A stretch of 64,000 nucleotides of DNA from Cupriavidus cauae. Its GTDB lineage: Bacteria; Pseudomonadota; Gammaproteobacteria; Burkholderiales; Burkholderiaceae. Location of the stretch: positions 33,256-97,255 of the forward strand of contig NZ_VWRN01000073.1 of assembly GCF_008632125.1 (NCBI RefSeq). The letters run 5' to 3'. Positions 25,650 to 34,572 of the stretch are shown here, piece after piece. The notes below the pieces were generated by a model. That model ran no database searches. It was not told the DNA's origin and saw only the letters and a program-made list of their open reading frames with translations. Every line of letters starts with the position of its first letter. The stretch's first letter is position 1. The position numbers and the translations under genes were made by a program.

Positions 25650-27035
25650 CTAAGCTCGTGGCTGGCGCCGCGGGAAGGTCAGAATAAAGCGGGTGAGACC
25701 GCCTGACGACTCAGCCGAGATTCCACCGCGGTGCGCCACCATGATGGCTTGCGTGATCGACAAGCCAAGCCCCACGCTGTCCGAATCAGCGCGCGCCCTG
25801 GACTTGTCGGCCCGAAAGAACCGGTCGAACAACGACGGCAACAGCTCGGGATCGATCCCCTCGCCCTGGTTCTCGACCACGATGGTGGCGCCGCCGTCTT
25901 GCTCGCATGCCTTGATCACAATCGCTTTGCCGCTGGGCGTATACCGCAGTGCGTTCGACAGCAGATTGCTCAGTGCGCGGCGCAACATCAGGCGATCGCC
26001 CACGATGCTGGCGTCGCCCTGCAGGCGCAGCTGCACACCCTTGTCCTCGGCCAAGGCGTCGTAGAAATCAAACAGCGCGCGGGCCTCGTCGCCGACATGG
26101 ATCGACTCCTCGTTGGGCAGCGTGATGCCGTGCTCCATCTTGGCCAAGTAAAGCATATCGGACACCATGCGGCCAAGGCGCAGCAGCTCCTCGGCGTTGG
26201 AGGCCAACACGTCGCGGTACTTGGCGGCCTCGCGCGGCTGCGACAACACGACATGGGTCTGGGTCATCAGGTTGGTGATCGGCGTGCGCAATTCGTGAGC
26301 CAGGTCGGACGAGAATTCGGACAATCGCCGGAAATCGTCCTGCAAGCGCTCGAGCATGGCATTCAGCGTCGCCGCCAGATCGGCCATCTCCACCGGCACG
26401 GTCTCCACGGGCATGCGGGCGTCAAGGTGATTCGACGTGACACCCTTGGCGCGAGAGGCCATCGTTCGCAACGGCGCCAGACCGCGCCTGGCTGCCCACC
26501 AGCCGAACAAGCCGCTGGCGAGCACCGCCAACGTGGTATAGAAGGCCAGCGAGCGACGAAACGCGTGCATAAAGTGGGCATGGATTTCGGTGTCCATGCC
26601 GACCATCACCGCCAAGGGCACCGACTCGCCGGGCACTGTCGCGTGCGCGCGCATACCTCGGTATTCCTTGTCTCCCTGCTGCCAGCTCAAGGTCGTCTCA
26701 TCCGGTCCAAGCCGGCCAATAACGTTGAGCATGGCGCCAAAATCGAACCCATTGGTGCGGTAAATGACGTCACCTTTCGCGGTGCTCACATGGGCGACAA
26801 AACCGGGGTGATGTTCCACCATTTCCGCAAGACGGCTCGGCAGGTGCGTGCTGGATTGCTCCTGAGCGATCTTTTGAATCAGACGAACGTTGTCCCCAAG
26901 CACCACATAATCTTCGTCGGCAAAATGCCGGTCCATGGAAAGCCAGATCAGTATTCCGAGGCCAAGTAGCACCAATGCCGACGTCAGAGAAAACAACAAC
27001 GTCAGCCGCATGGTCAGCGACATACGGCGCTTCAT
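25650..27035 (-). CDS. copS: Heavy-metal sensor histidine kinase (CopS/CusS type)
   Basis: A 461-aa kinase of the heavy-metal sensor family. It has a first TM helix at about 10-31, a periplasmic sensor, a second TM at about 170-190, and HAMP (ARRGLAPLRTMASRAKGVT). The HisKA box is SSDLAHELRTPITNLMTQ with His247, and the ATPase domain carries NLLSNALRYTPSG, ENQGEGIDP and SVGLGLSITQAIM. The ATG overlaps the response-regulator stop (ATGA). Copper is the likely signal because the divergent gene is the leader of copA; another metal cannot be excluded. Confidence 0.9.
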   Translation of the reverse strand: MKRRMSLTMRLTLLFSLTSALVLLGLGILIWLSMDRHFADEDYVVLGDNVRLIQKIAQEQSSTHLPSRLAEMVEHHPGFVAHVSTAKGDVIYRTNGFDFGAMLNVIGRLGPDETTLSWQQGDKEYRGMRAHATVPGESVPLAVMVGMDTEIHAHFMHAFRRSLAFYTTLAVLASGLFGWWAARRGLAPLRTMASRAKGVTSNHLDARMPVETVPVEMADLAATLNAMLERLQDDFRRLSEFSSDLAHELRTPITNLMTQTHVVLSQPREAAKYRDVLASNAEELLRLGRMVSDMLYLAKMEHGITLPNEESIHVGDEARALFDFYDALAEDKGVQLRLQGDASIVGDRLMLRRALSNLLSNALRYTPSGKAIVIKACEQDGGATIVVENQGEGIDPELLPSLFDRFFRADKSRARADSDSVGLGLSITQAIMVAHRGGISAESSGGLTRFILTFPRRQPRA

Positions 27036-27718
27036 TCTTGCCCCTCGGGCGCTTCCAGCACGTACCCCATGCCTCGCACCGTCTGAATCAGCTTGGCGTC
27101 GAAGTCGTCGTCGATCTTGGCTCGCAAGCGGCGAATCGCAACGTCGATCACATTGCTGTCGCTGTCGAAGTTCATATCCCACACCTGGGACGCAATCAAC
27201 GAGCGGGGCAGAACTTCTCCCCGCCTGCGGGCGAGCAGTTCGAGCAGCGCAAACTCCTTGCTGGTCAGCGCTATCCGGCGACCTCCGCGCGAAGCGCGAC
27301 GTCGACTAAGATCAAGCACCAGGTCGCCCACCTGAATGCGGTCCAGCCCCATCTGCACAGTGCCGCGGCGCAGCAGCGTCCGGACGCGAGCCAACAGTTC
27401 GGAGAATGCAAATGGCTTTACCAGGTAATCGTCCGCGCCGAGCTCCAGTCCCTTGACCCGATCAGCGACGCTGTCGCGGGCAGTAAGGAACAAGACCGGA
27501 ACCGCGCTCTCGGCCGCGCGCAGGCTCAGCAGAATTCTCCAGCCATCGAGGTCCGGCAGCATGACGTCGAGAATAATCAGATCGTAAGACTCGTTGAGCG
27601 CCAGGTGTTGTCCATCAAGCCCGTTGCCAACCAGGTCGACAACGAATCCGGCCTCGGTCAATCCCTGGCGCAGGTACTGGCCTGTCTTGGATTCGTCCTC
27701 TACGACGAGCAGTTTCAT
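27032..27718 (-). CDS. copR: Heavy-metal response regulator (CopR type)
   Basis: A 228-aa OmpR-class regulator. The receiver has the acidic pair ED at 7-8, phospho-acceptor Asp51 in LIILDVMLP and Lys near GADDYLVKPFAFSELLARVRTLLRRG (two blocks). The C-terminal winged helix includes RIALTSKEFALLELL and SNVIDVAIRRLRAKIDDDF. It is translationally coupled to the kinase. The divergent promoter region holds GTAAT-type boxes at 27804-27831, the probable binding site. Its close resemblance to CzcR in the same window raises the question of cross-regulation. Confidence 0.93.
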   Translation of the reverse strand: MKLLVVEDESKTGQYLRQGLTEAGFVVDLVGNGLDGQHLALNESYDLIILDVMLPDLDGWRILLSLRAAESAVPVLFLTARDSVADRVKGLELGADDYLVKPFAFSELLARVRTLLRRGTVQMGLDRIQVGDLVLDLSRRRASRGGRRIALTSKEFALLELLARRRGEVLPRSLIASQVWDMNFDSDSNVIDVAIRRLRAKIDDDFDAKLIQTVRGMGYVLEAPEGQE

Positions 27719-27803
27719 GTTCGAGCTTCCTTTTTCCGATTGTATGGCTGCGCTTGGGTCAGCCCATGGCGAGTCTACGCAGCCCTGCTCCGAGTGGCCC
27801 GGA

Positions 27804-27859
27804 CATTACCGGAATGTAATGTTCAGGTAAGTTGTCGGTAGCCTCGTCCTCGTTACTCT
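27804..27859 (+). promoter_or_regulatory. CopR-type box and promoter of the copA remnant
   Basis: CATTAC-N6-GTAATG (27804-27821) is an inverted pair. The right half also begins a direct repeat, GTAAT (27816-27820) and GTAAG (27827-27831), 11 bp apart. A weak -10 candidate TACTCT begins 23 bp after the second pentamer (27854). The layout matches the promoters at 40895, 41911, 43150, 53977 and 55047. Confidence 0.5.
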
Positions 27860-27907
27860 CTCTTTGCCGCTGTCCGATGCGGCCATTCAAGCAAAAAGGA
27901 CTATTTC

Positions 27908-28072
27908 ATGGGACGTGATCGACAGTCTGGCATTGTGCTGGCCAACCTACCGCGCCGCCGCTTCGTGCAGGGTCTGGCTGCGGGGGGTGTGATGGCAGGA
28001 TTGTCCGGTCTTGGGGGCATCGCGTGGGCCCAAGCATCAGACAAGCCGCGCTCGTACCGCCAAACGGGCTGA
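27908..28072 (+). pseudogene. copA: copA fragment (multicopper oxidase Tat leader only)
   Basis: The first 54 codons keep the twin-arginine leader typical of CopA/PcoA copper oxidases (LPRRRFVQGLAAGGVMAGLS...IAWAQ) and a few residues of the mature protein (SDKPRSYRQTG), then hit TGA. None of the cupredoxin domains or copper-ligand motifs (HCHxxxH) follows. CopA is normally about 600 aa, so more than 500 codons are gone. It is divergent from copRS, the position copA normally occupies. Confidence 0.75.
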
Positions 28073-28178
28073 AGCGCAGCAACACAAGCCACAGAAGCCG
28101 GACGACTCCAAGGCGATGTTGCGCCACCATGACGCCATGATGCAAAAGTGTCGCGAAATGATGGATCAGACCAAGTAA
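28071..28178 (+). pseudogene. 3' remnant of a Met/His-rich copper-locus gene
   Basis: Directly after the copA fragment, in a different frame, is an open end without a start: EAQQHKPQKPDDSKAML then RHHDAMMQKCREMMDQTK and stop. The Met/His/Cys-rich tail resembles small periplasmic metal-binding proteins of cop clusters. The abrupt junction with the copA leader marks a deletion that removed the body of the cop operon. Confidence 0.5.
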
Positions 28179-28676
28179 CCCAGCCGCTCTCCGGTGCGCT
28201 GCGTGCGCGCGGTCGCCGGAGCGATCTCCGGGCGGGCATCAACTAGGCGGCCACCGCCCTTATCCGGCGCACTACGCGGCCGCCGGTCCAGCAACAACTT
28301 AGCCCGCCCATCATGCGCTTATGCATCAACAGCATGCCTACCACAGCCAGGATGGCAATCACGCAGATGATTGTGCACACAACTCGCACGGAGGCGGCTC
28401 TTCCGATGGACCCGCGATGGGTGGCACGCCGCAGCCGCCGGCACGAATGAGCGACTTCGTCAACGGTGACGGCGCAACGAATCGACGCTAGGGATGTCTT
28501 CGCCATGCTCGACCGGACGCTGAGACGGCATCCCGTCGCCGCTGGTGGCGGCCGGAAGAACCGACGCGTTTAATGACAGCGACGTTGCAGTCCTGTAGTC
28601 CGCGCGGGCTTTCGCGTGACCGTAGAGAGCCAAAAAGTTAGCGTCATGGCCGTTCTGCCGTTGGCAGCCGATCGTG
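28179..28676. other. Uncertain small ORFs in decayed cop region
   Basis: Two overlapping candidates, neither recognised. On the plus strand, 28321-28491 encodes a 56-aa His/Gly-rich peptide (starts MHQQHAYHSQDGNHADD) that could bind metal. On the minus strand, an open frame ending at 28243 has one TM helix (TIICVIAILAVVGMLLMHKRM) followed by a Cys pair. The composition of both fits metal handling, but they overlap and cannot both be assumed real. The rest (28510-28676) shows nothing. Confidence 0.3.
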
Positions 28677-29003
28677 CTACGCCATGGCGCGGCATGCCTG
28701 CGCACAACGCCGGCACGCTTGAGCGCATTCCTGGCAATGCTGAGCCGCATGTCGCTCGCACTCGGCACCGCATGCTTCGCAAGCGGTCGCGCAAAGGTTG
28801 CACAGATCCTTGGCGAAGCGACTTCCCCGCGCCATATAGGCGCTGGCCATCCGGCACATTGCGGCGCAATCGAGATCCAGGCGAATGCACTCGGCCATCT
28901 CGTGTACGTTCGGCTCACTTAGACACGAGGCGGCGCAGTGCTCGCATGCCACTGCGCAAGCATTGCACTCGTCGATACAGTGTTGAAAATTCTGATGCGG
29001 CAT
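28677..29003 (-). CDS. csp: Cytosolic copper-storage protein (four-helix bundle)
   Basis: A 108-aa protein with 19 cysteines arranged as CxxxC/CxxC repeats along predicted helices (HCIDECNACAVACEHCAASC; DLCNLCATACEACGAEC; HCQECAQACRRCAQAC). This is the pattern of the Csp/DUF326 four-helix-bundle family, which packs Cu(I) inside the bundle. There is no leader peptide, so it belongs to the cytosolic Csp3-like branch. The ATG at 29001-29003 follows a strong Shine-Dalgarno (aaggagc). It appears intact although the adjoining copA locus is decayed. Confidence 0.88.
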   Translation of the reverse strand: MPHQNFQHCIDECNACAVACEHCAASCLSEPNVHEMAECIRLDLDCAAMCRMASAYMARGSRFAKDLCNLCATACEACGAECERHAAQHCQECAQACRRCAQACRAMA

Positions 29004-29628
29004 GGTCGGCTCCTTGAAGTGATGACGCCACGTCGGCGCCGCTATCGTCACAGCAATATTTGGACCGGCCGCACCGCGAGGCCGCAGCGCTCGCACGTTT
29101 TGCCCTCCCTTTGCTCGCGACGGTGCTATGACCGCGCTCATTTCCGCTTAAAGATTGAGGCCAAATTACAAGGCGAGGAATATCTTTCAGGAATAAGCTT
29201 GCGCGTTGATTACAGCCCGGTAATGTCGTGGCCTGCCGGCACTTCGAGTTTATGGCGACTTAGTATTTCGCTGGTCATGCGCGGATGACTCCGTTTGATT
29301 CGCTTCCTTGGGAGGGGCGATGCCAACATTGCTCGGGCTGACCAGTTCGTCCCGCACACGCGCCTCTTCTCGCGTTGCCTTCGCCGACGAGCGTTCTCCC
29401 GCGCGATGCCCGGCGCTCAATTTGAGACCAGCATTCACGCGCGGGCTATCCAATCACGGCACGCGCTTTGCTATCTGCTTTGCTATCTGTTGGGCTGCCA
29501 GTGCCGCCGCGCCACCAAGGGACGGCGCCCGGCGCACGCAAGCACCATGGCGTTGACCCGCGATGTCGGGAAGTCCTGGACGCCTGCGCCGATAACCTGT
29601 GCCGCCATGAAACTCGGTACAAGGAGGC
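29004..29628. other. 625-bp spacer with an ATTAC-N6-GTAAT motif
   Basis: No frame here resembles a known protein. At 29209-29224 there is an inverted pair ATTAC-agcccg-GTAAT of the same form as at 27805-27820 and 44300-44315. A good Shine-Dalgarno (aaggagg, 29621-29627) at the right end serves the oxidoreductase. Confidence 0.45.
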
Positions 29629-30798
29629 ATGATGGGCTCGATCTCCATCTGGGCGGCCACGCGCCCGCGTCGGCCTCGACCGGCCCTTGAGGGCGACCTG
29701 CGCGTCGACGTGGTGATCGTCGGTGCCGGCATCACGGGCCTGACCGCCGCCCTGCTGCTCGCAAAGACCGCCCGGTCGGTGGCGGCGATCGAAGCCCGTG
29801 CCGTAGGCGCGGGTGATAGCGGCGGCTCCACCGGTAACCTGTATCAGACCGTCACCGGTGGCCTCGAAACGCTGGCGGCTAAGTGCGAAGCGGACACCGC
29901 CCGCGCCGTCGTAGCGTCTCGCGGGGAAGCGATCGCCTGGATCGAGCAGCAAGCGCAGGCGATGGGGCCGAGCAGCGGCTTCCGCCGCTGCCCGATGTAC
30001 CAGTATCCGCTAAGCCCGGATGCCGAGCCGACCATACTGGGGGAGCTGAAGGCATTGCGCGCAGCAGGTCTGGACGCGCAGTTGGCCTCTGAGATGCCCC
30101 CCGGCTTGCCCGCCGCAAAGGGCGCGGTGCTTCTGCTTTCGGCACAAGCGCAGTTCCATCCGATCGGCTATCTGCACGCCTTGGCCCTGCAAGCCGAACA
30201 CGCCGGCGCCCGCCTCTTCGAAAACTCCCCTGCCCTCGAGCTGGACCTGGAAGTCGGCGTCGTTCGCACACGGACCGGTACCGCCTTCGGCCACCATATT
30301 GTGCTGGCCACCCATTCCCCGCTGGGTTTTCACTTGGTGCAAGCCGGCATGGCTGTGCGCCGCGAATATGGTTTGGCCTTCCACGAACAAGCCGTTCCGG
30401 CTGGCATCTTCTGGGCGCAGGCCCATCCCAGGCTATCGGTCCGCGGATTGGAGGCAAACGGCAAGCATTACTTGCTTTGCATCGGTGAACACCACGAAAC
30501 GGGAAGGCATGATGCAGCCGCGGCACTCGCTCAACTTGAACGGGCCGCGCAGGAATACCTGGCTGTCGGTTCACCCGTTCAGCGCTGGTCGGCACAACAC
30601 TTTCATTCTCCGGACGGCCTTCCCTACATCGGCCGGGACGAGTCAGGGGCTTTCATCGCCACTGGTTTCTCCACCGACGGGCTGGTGTACGGCACAGTCG
30701 CGGCCCACATCATTACTGATCAGATCATCGGCGCGCAGAGCCGTTGGAGTTCGCTGTACCTGGGGTCGCTTCAGAAAACGGAAAATATTGCACGCTAA
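29629..30798 (+). pseudogene. FAD-dependent oxidoreductase, 3' end cut by a Tn3-type terminus
   Basis: 389 codons. The first about 375 are a DAO-family flavoprotein with the N-terminal Rossmann motif VVIVGAGITGLTAALLLA (about 27-44), GDSGGSTGNLYQTVTGG and the C-terminal FAD block LPYIGRDESGAFIATGFSTDG. Relatives of this type usually continue about 120 residues into a Rieske [2Fe-2S] domain. Here the frame runs into the transposon repeat and ends with the foreign tail GSLQKTENIAR. The protein is therefore truncated by insertion; it may still fold but lacks the electron-transfer domain. Confidence 0.8.
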
Positions 30799-30799
30799 G
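30762..30799 (+). mobile_element. Tn3-family 38-bp terminal inverted repeat (copy A)
   Basis: A 38-bp end starting GGGGTCGCTTCAG and ending GCACGCTAAG, the form of Tn21/Tn3-family termini with GGGG outermost, so the element interior lies to the right. It differs from copy B (56068-56105) at one position. No matching end in opposite orientation and no Tn3 transposase gene were seen in the window. Confidence 0.8.
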
Positions 30800-30819
30800 C
30801 CAGTCGGCACGGACGTCGG

Positions 30820-32265
30820 CTACCGAGCGGCAAAGGCCTGACCTATTTGGTGTGCCCGCTTGACTTCGTCGCTTTGCAAGTAAATCGAGGTGGTGGCCAC
30901 CGACGCGTGGCGTAGGTTATCGCGCACGGTGGTCAGTTCCGCGCCGCGAGCGAGGGCGTGTGTAGCGTGGGTATGCCGCGTCCAGTGGGGACTGGCTCGG
31001 CGCAGCTTTTCGGCGAGTGTCGGGTGGTCGCCGGCGATGATGTCCGCGGCCTGGCCAAAGAAGCGCCGCATTACCATCCACAGCCGGGTGCCGGTGATGT
31101 TAGTGACGCTGTCCTGCTCCAGGCTGGCGATCAAGGGTGTCCTGGGGTCCCAACGGGCTGGTGTCACCGGCAGTCCGCGCTGTACAAGATGCTGATCGAG
31201 TGCGGTTCGCGCAAGTGGCGGTAGCGCCACCTTTCCCGGGCGCCCACCTTTGCCGACCAGGTGCAGCCAGCGGTCGTTGCGCTCGTCAGTGCGGATATCG
31301 CCCAGCGTCGCGCCAACCAGTTCGCTGGCCCGCAGGCCGGTCGCGTAGGCAAAATCGAGAATGAAGCGCAAGCGCTGCGCTGCGGGCACGTCCCACCCGT
31401 ACGACCATTCCAGGCCATCGGCAATGGTGCGCACCAGCAGCCATTCGCCCTCAGTAAAGCCACGTGTGGTATCGAGTGGCGCGACCCGCGTGCGGCCGCG
31501 GACTTTGATGCCGGCAAACGGGTTGGCCAATACATAGCGCTGCTCGATCAGCCATCGGAACATGGCGCCCAGCACCGTGAGGGCGTAGGCCGTCGAACGT
31601 GCCGATAGCCCCCGTGCGAAGGGGCGCCAGTCGGGCGCGCTGCGTGCCCGCGGTGGCCCGATCCAGCGCTCACGCGGAGTTGGTCGCCGCAGGAACCCGC
31701 GGTAGGCGATGGCGTCCTCGGTCGTAAGCGACGACAGCGCCCGACCGCGCTCGATAATCGCCCACAGGATCAGGCGTTCCGCCTCCTTGCGATAGGCGCG
31801 CTGCGTGGTCTGGGTTTCGTGCAGGGCGAGCCAGGCCTGCACGGCTTCGTAGTCGTTCGATGCGTCGAGCGTGCAGGCCTGTCGCGGTGCCCGGAAGCTG
31901 CCTCGCGAGCCGTCCACCTCGTCGGGCAGTTTCAGCCGCTCCCACGGGACCACCTCGCCTGGCGGCGCGCCGACGATCAGGGCACGCGCACGCTCCGTCA
32001 ACCGCGGATGGGCGTGGAAGAAGGCCTCGATGTGCCGCGCGCTCGCTTGCCCCAGCCCCGGGATCGCGCCCCACCAGCGGCGCCGGCGCGGCACGCGCAC
32101 GGTCAGGTCCGCCAGTGTGGAAATGCCGTGGGCTCGCAATGCGCGCACGGCCCGCGGTGCCAGCCACAGTTCAATGTCGTCGGTGACCTGTGGCTGCGGC
32201 GCAGGCAGAGCACGCAGAACCCTGATGGCCTGGCCATCGGCGAGGCCATCGGGATTGCGGGGACG
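30820..32265 (-). pseudogene. Tyrosine recombinase, 5'-truncated paralogue
   Basis: A near copy of the integrase at 23762-25492, aligned from about residue 110 of that protein (VLRALPAPQPQVTDDIELWL) to the end. Catalytic residues are all present (GLRASEL, VGKGGRPG, HWTRHTHATHA, NLRHASVATTSIYL). The first about 105 codons are missing. The frame closes upstream at a TAG (32266-32268), with unrelated sequence beyond. An internal ATG at 32146-32148 could give a 442-aa product lacking most of the DUF3701-like domain. The gene ends 20 bp inside Tn3-type end A. Confidence 0.8.
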
Positions 32266-32475
32266 CTATGCGTCGATTCACCTACAAACTTGGGCGCCAG
32301 CGGCCGTCAGCATTTTCGTTAAGTTGCTGAGGTGCGTTGGCCGTAGCGAGCGCAGACAGTTGTGACACAGCCGCAACAGCCCTACCGCGGCGGGGAGGGC
32401 TGGCAATCGCAGTGATGATAGTGTGGAACTTGCGGCAGACTGAGACCGCTAACCAACACTCCAGGGAGACCTTTC

Positions 32476-32607
32476 TTGAAACGGATCACCATCATTCTCA
32501 CGGCCGTTCTGGCCTGTGCGTCGGGCGGCGTGTGGGCGCATAGTGGTGGGACTGACAGCCAAGGCTGCCATATGGACCACAAGACCGGCATTCGTCACTG
32601 CCACTGA
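32476..32607 (+). CDS. Small YHYH-type periplasmic peptide, TTG start
   Basis: 43 aa starting at TTG with Shine-Dalgarno agggag at 32463-32468, seven bases away. The N-terminal half is a signal peptide (KRITIILTAVLACASGGVWA). The mature part, HSGGTDSQGCHMDHKTG then IRHCH, matches the short HSGGTxxxGCHxxxKTGxxHCH pattern of YHYH-like proteins. Its His/Cys content suggests metal or redox binding. It is too short for most gene finders and not part of any obvious operon. Confidence 0.65.
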   Translation: MKRITIILTAVLACASGGVWAHSGGTDSQGCHMDHKTGIRHCH

Positions 32608-32752
32608 AGTCAAGCAGTATTGCGGCGTCCGCCGACATCGCGGACGCCAGCGGCTTAAGGTCTTGAGTAGTTTGCTCGGCCTCAAAAAAGCGAAGCGGGG
32701 CTTCCCTTCTTGCGCCGGTCTCCGTCCTTGCCTGACCGCGCCACCCTTGCGG

Positions 32753-33316
32753 TTACTTCCACCTTCGTAGCACACGTTGAAACACCAGACTGTTCGGCAG
32801 CTGCAGCACCACCTCTTGTCCTTCGACTGTTGTTTCCAGTAAGGTGGTATAGACGAGATTTACGTCGAGCACACGGCCCTTAATTCCCGGCTTTTCCCCG
32901 TTCTCAAGAAGCTCCACAACATCCCCAATGCGGAACGCACCGGTGACGTATATCAGGAGCGCGCAGAACAGGTTCGAGAGTACACTCCACGCGGCGAAAA
33001 ACGCGACCGCCCCGACAGTGGCAAATCCCGTGAATGCGGTCCACAGGACGGTTCCAGACACGCCCATTCGCTCCAGAGCCCAGAGCGTGGCAGCTACGTA
33101 CACGATGGTCGCGACCACACGCAAAGACAGCGCCGCAACTTTTCCTGGCAGAGAATATGTATTGGTCAGCTTTCTAAGCAACCGCCGCGCGATGCGCACT
33201 GCTAACCATGCGCCAGCCGCAATCAGCACGACCTCGATAGCGGGAACAAGAATGTCGAACCAATCTGCCAGCCACTGCGGCAAGCTTTCGTGTATAGCTT
33301 GAAGAAGTTTGTTCAT
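32753..33316 (-). CDS. Small MscS-family mechanosensitive channel
   Basis: A 187-aa inner-membrane protein. TM helices lie at about 22-42, 63-85 and 90-115. The pore-lining/beta-domain region FATVGAVAFFAAWSVLSNLFCALLIYVTGAFRIGDVVEL (two blocks) is typical of MscS, and the beta domain follows with GRVLDVNLVYTTLLETTVEGQEVVLQLPNS. It lacks the larger C-terminal alpha-beta domain, as the short MscS subfamily does. It would open under membrane tension. It may accompany the neighbouring regulator gene, which is interrupted. Confidence 0.88.
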   Translation of the reverse strand: MNKLLQAIHESLPQWLADWFDILVPAIEVVLIAAGAWLAVRIARRLLRKLTNTYSLPGKVAALSLRVVATIVYVAATLWALERMGVSGTVLWTAFTGFATVGAVAFFAAWSVLSNLFCALLIYVTGAFRIGDVVELLENGEKPGIKGRVLDVNLVYTTLLETTVEGQEVVLQLPNSLVFQRVLRRWK

Positions 33317-33414
33317 CGAAATAGAGATACAGCCACAGCACCGTACTGTGGCACAGATACCAATAATCGGATTTTTACCGTTCCGGTCTTTGCTTGAAGG
33401 TCAAGCGCGACAAC

Positions 33415-33975
33415 TTACATGCCGGCGTCGTGCCTACACTCACCGGTTTTTGATCGAGGTGCAGGCTCGATCGGCTCAACCAACAGATCACCGAAAAAGT
33501 AGGCGGCAAATTGATGGCGATTGCTGAGGTTCGCCTTGGCGAATACGCCCGCGGCAATTGTCCGCACCGTCACATCATGCCACGCTAGCGAGTGAGCGCA
33601 CTCTTCAAGGGTCAACCCTTTTATGAGAAGCATCGCCACTTCCGTTTCCGATGGCGTATATTTCCAGCGCTCGAACTGCAGCAGCATCGACTGCAACAAC
33701 TGCCGCGTCGCCTGAATTGCCACCTCGTTTCGTTCCGCCATCACCTGCCCTCGTACCTTGGCTGCGCCAGGTAGCGCCTCAGAAACAGGTCGGTTTGGGC
33801 TGACACGACGACACCGTTTTCGAATCACGAACCAAAGGATCGCGAGGCCGCCCACTACCTACGCGACTGCGTCGGCGACGACATGAGCGTCCGGTGTTCG
33901 CGTTGCAAGGTGGTAGAAATCCCACGCCTGATAGGTCGAGATTGCCATCAGAAGTGCCGTCAGTCTCGACCGCAT
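33415..33975 (-). pseudogene. Membrane-anchored LuxR-type regulator with in-frame amber stop
   Basis: A continuous frame encodes MRSRLTALLMAISTYQAWDF...VVADAVA, then TAG (33859-33861), then VVGGLAILWFVIRKRC and a LuxR-type HTH (WKYTPSETEVAMLLIKGLTLEECA; TVRTIAAGVFAKANLSNRHQ). The two-TM N-terminus plus C-terminal HTH is the normal build of this small family, so the stop interrupts one gene at about codon 39. A GTG just after the stop (33853-33855) could restart a form with one TM helix. Otherwise it is a recent pseudogene. Confidence 0.65.
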
Positions 33976-34572
33976 AGCAGCGAAGTCCTTGCGACTTTTT
34001 GGGGTTGACAACGAACACCCCGGATCTAAGCGCAGCGCGAAAGACAAGCACCTTCGAAAGAGGCTGCGCCTAAGAACATCTGATGGAAAGCGACTTCCTA
34101 GGCTTGAGCACTAAGGGTGATGAGGCCCGCTGACAACTGCGGGGCGTCAAGTTTACTATGCAGAACATTGCGGCGACATTGCCGAATGGTTACGCACCAA
34201 CGCATCGAACCCGACGCCCGTTCTCCGAAGCACTTGGGTTACCATGAGCTAACGCTGACGCTTCGTCAGGCAACTTCTTCTGCCGCAAAGCACTCGACGG
34301 CGGACTGCGCCGTCATCATCTCGTAATCCCCCCGACAGGTGAGCGCCCTAGAATCCCGCTGTTCGCTCTCTGCTGGCCAAGTCGCCATCCTTCGGACTCC
34401 CGCGTGAATCGCATCCTCGGCTCGTGGGGCGTCAAGCGGCGCCGCGTGAACTGCTCCATGATCCAACATCACGACGGCGACGAACCACATCCGGCATCTA
34501 TGTCGTTGCGCCCTGAGAGCATTTGACCAAGCGCGGTAGCAGTGGCCACCGCACACCTGGACGGGCAGTCTC
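33976..34572. other. About 600-bp spacer, no gene seen
   Basis: Between the LuxR-type gene and the glycosyltransferase operon. Frames on both strands are short and show no family resemblance. The promoter of the operon at 34573 must lie here, but no convincing box is visible. Confidence 0.4.

Noticed and set aside
29295..29690. Plus-strand frame upstream of the FAD oxidoreductase
   Set aside because: No family resemblance, poor start context and overlap with the better-supported gene.
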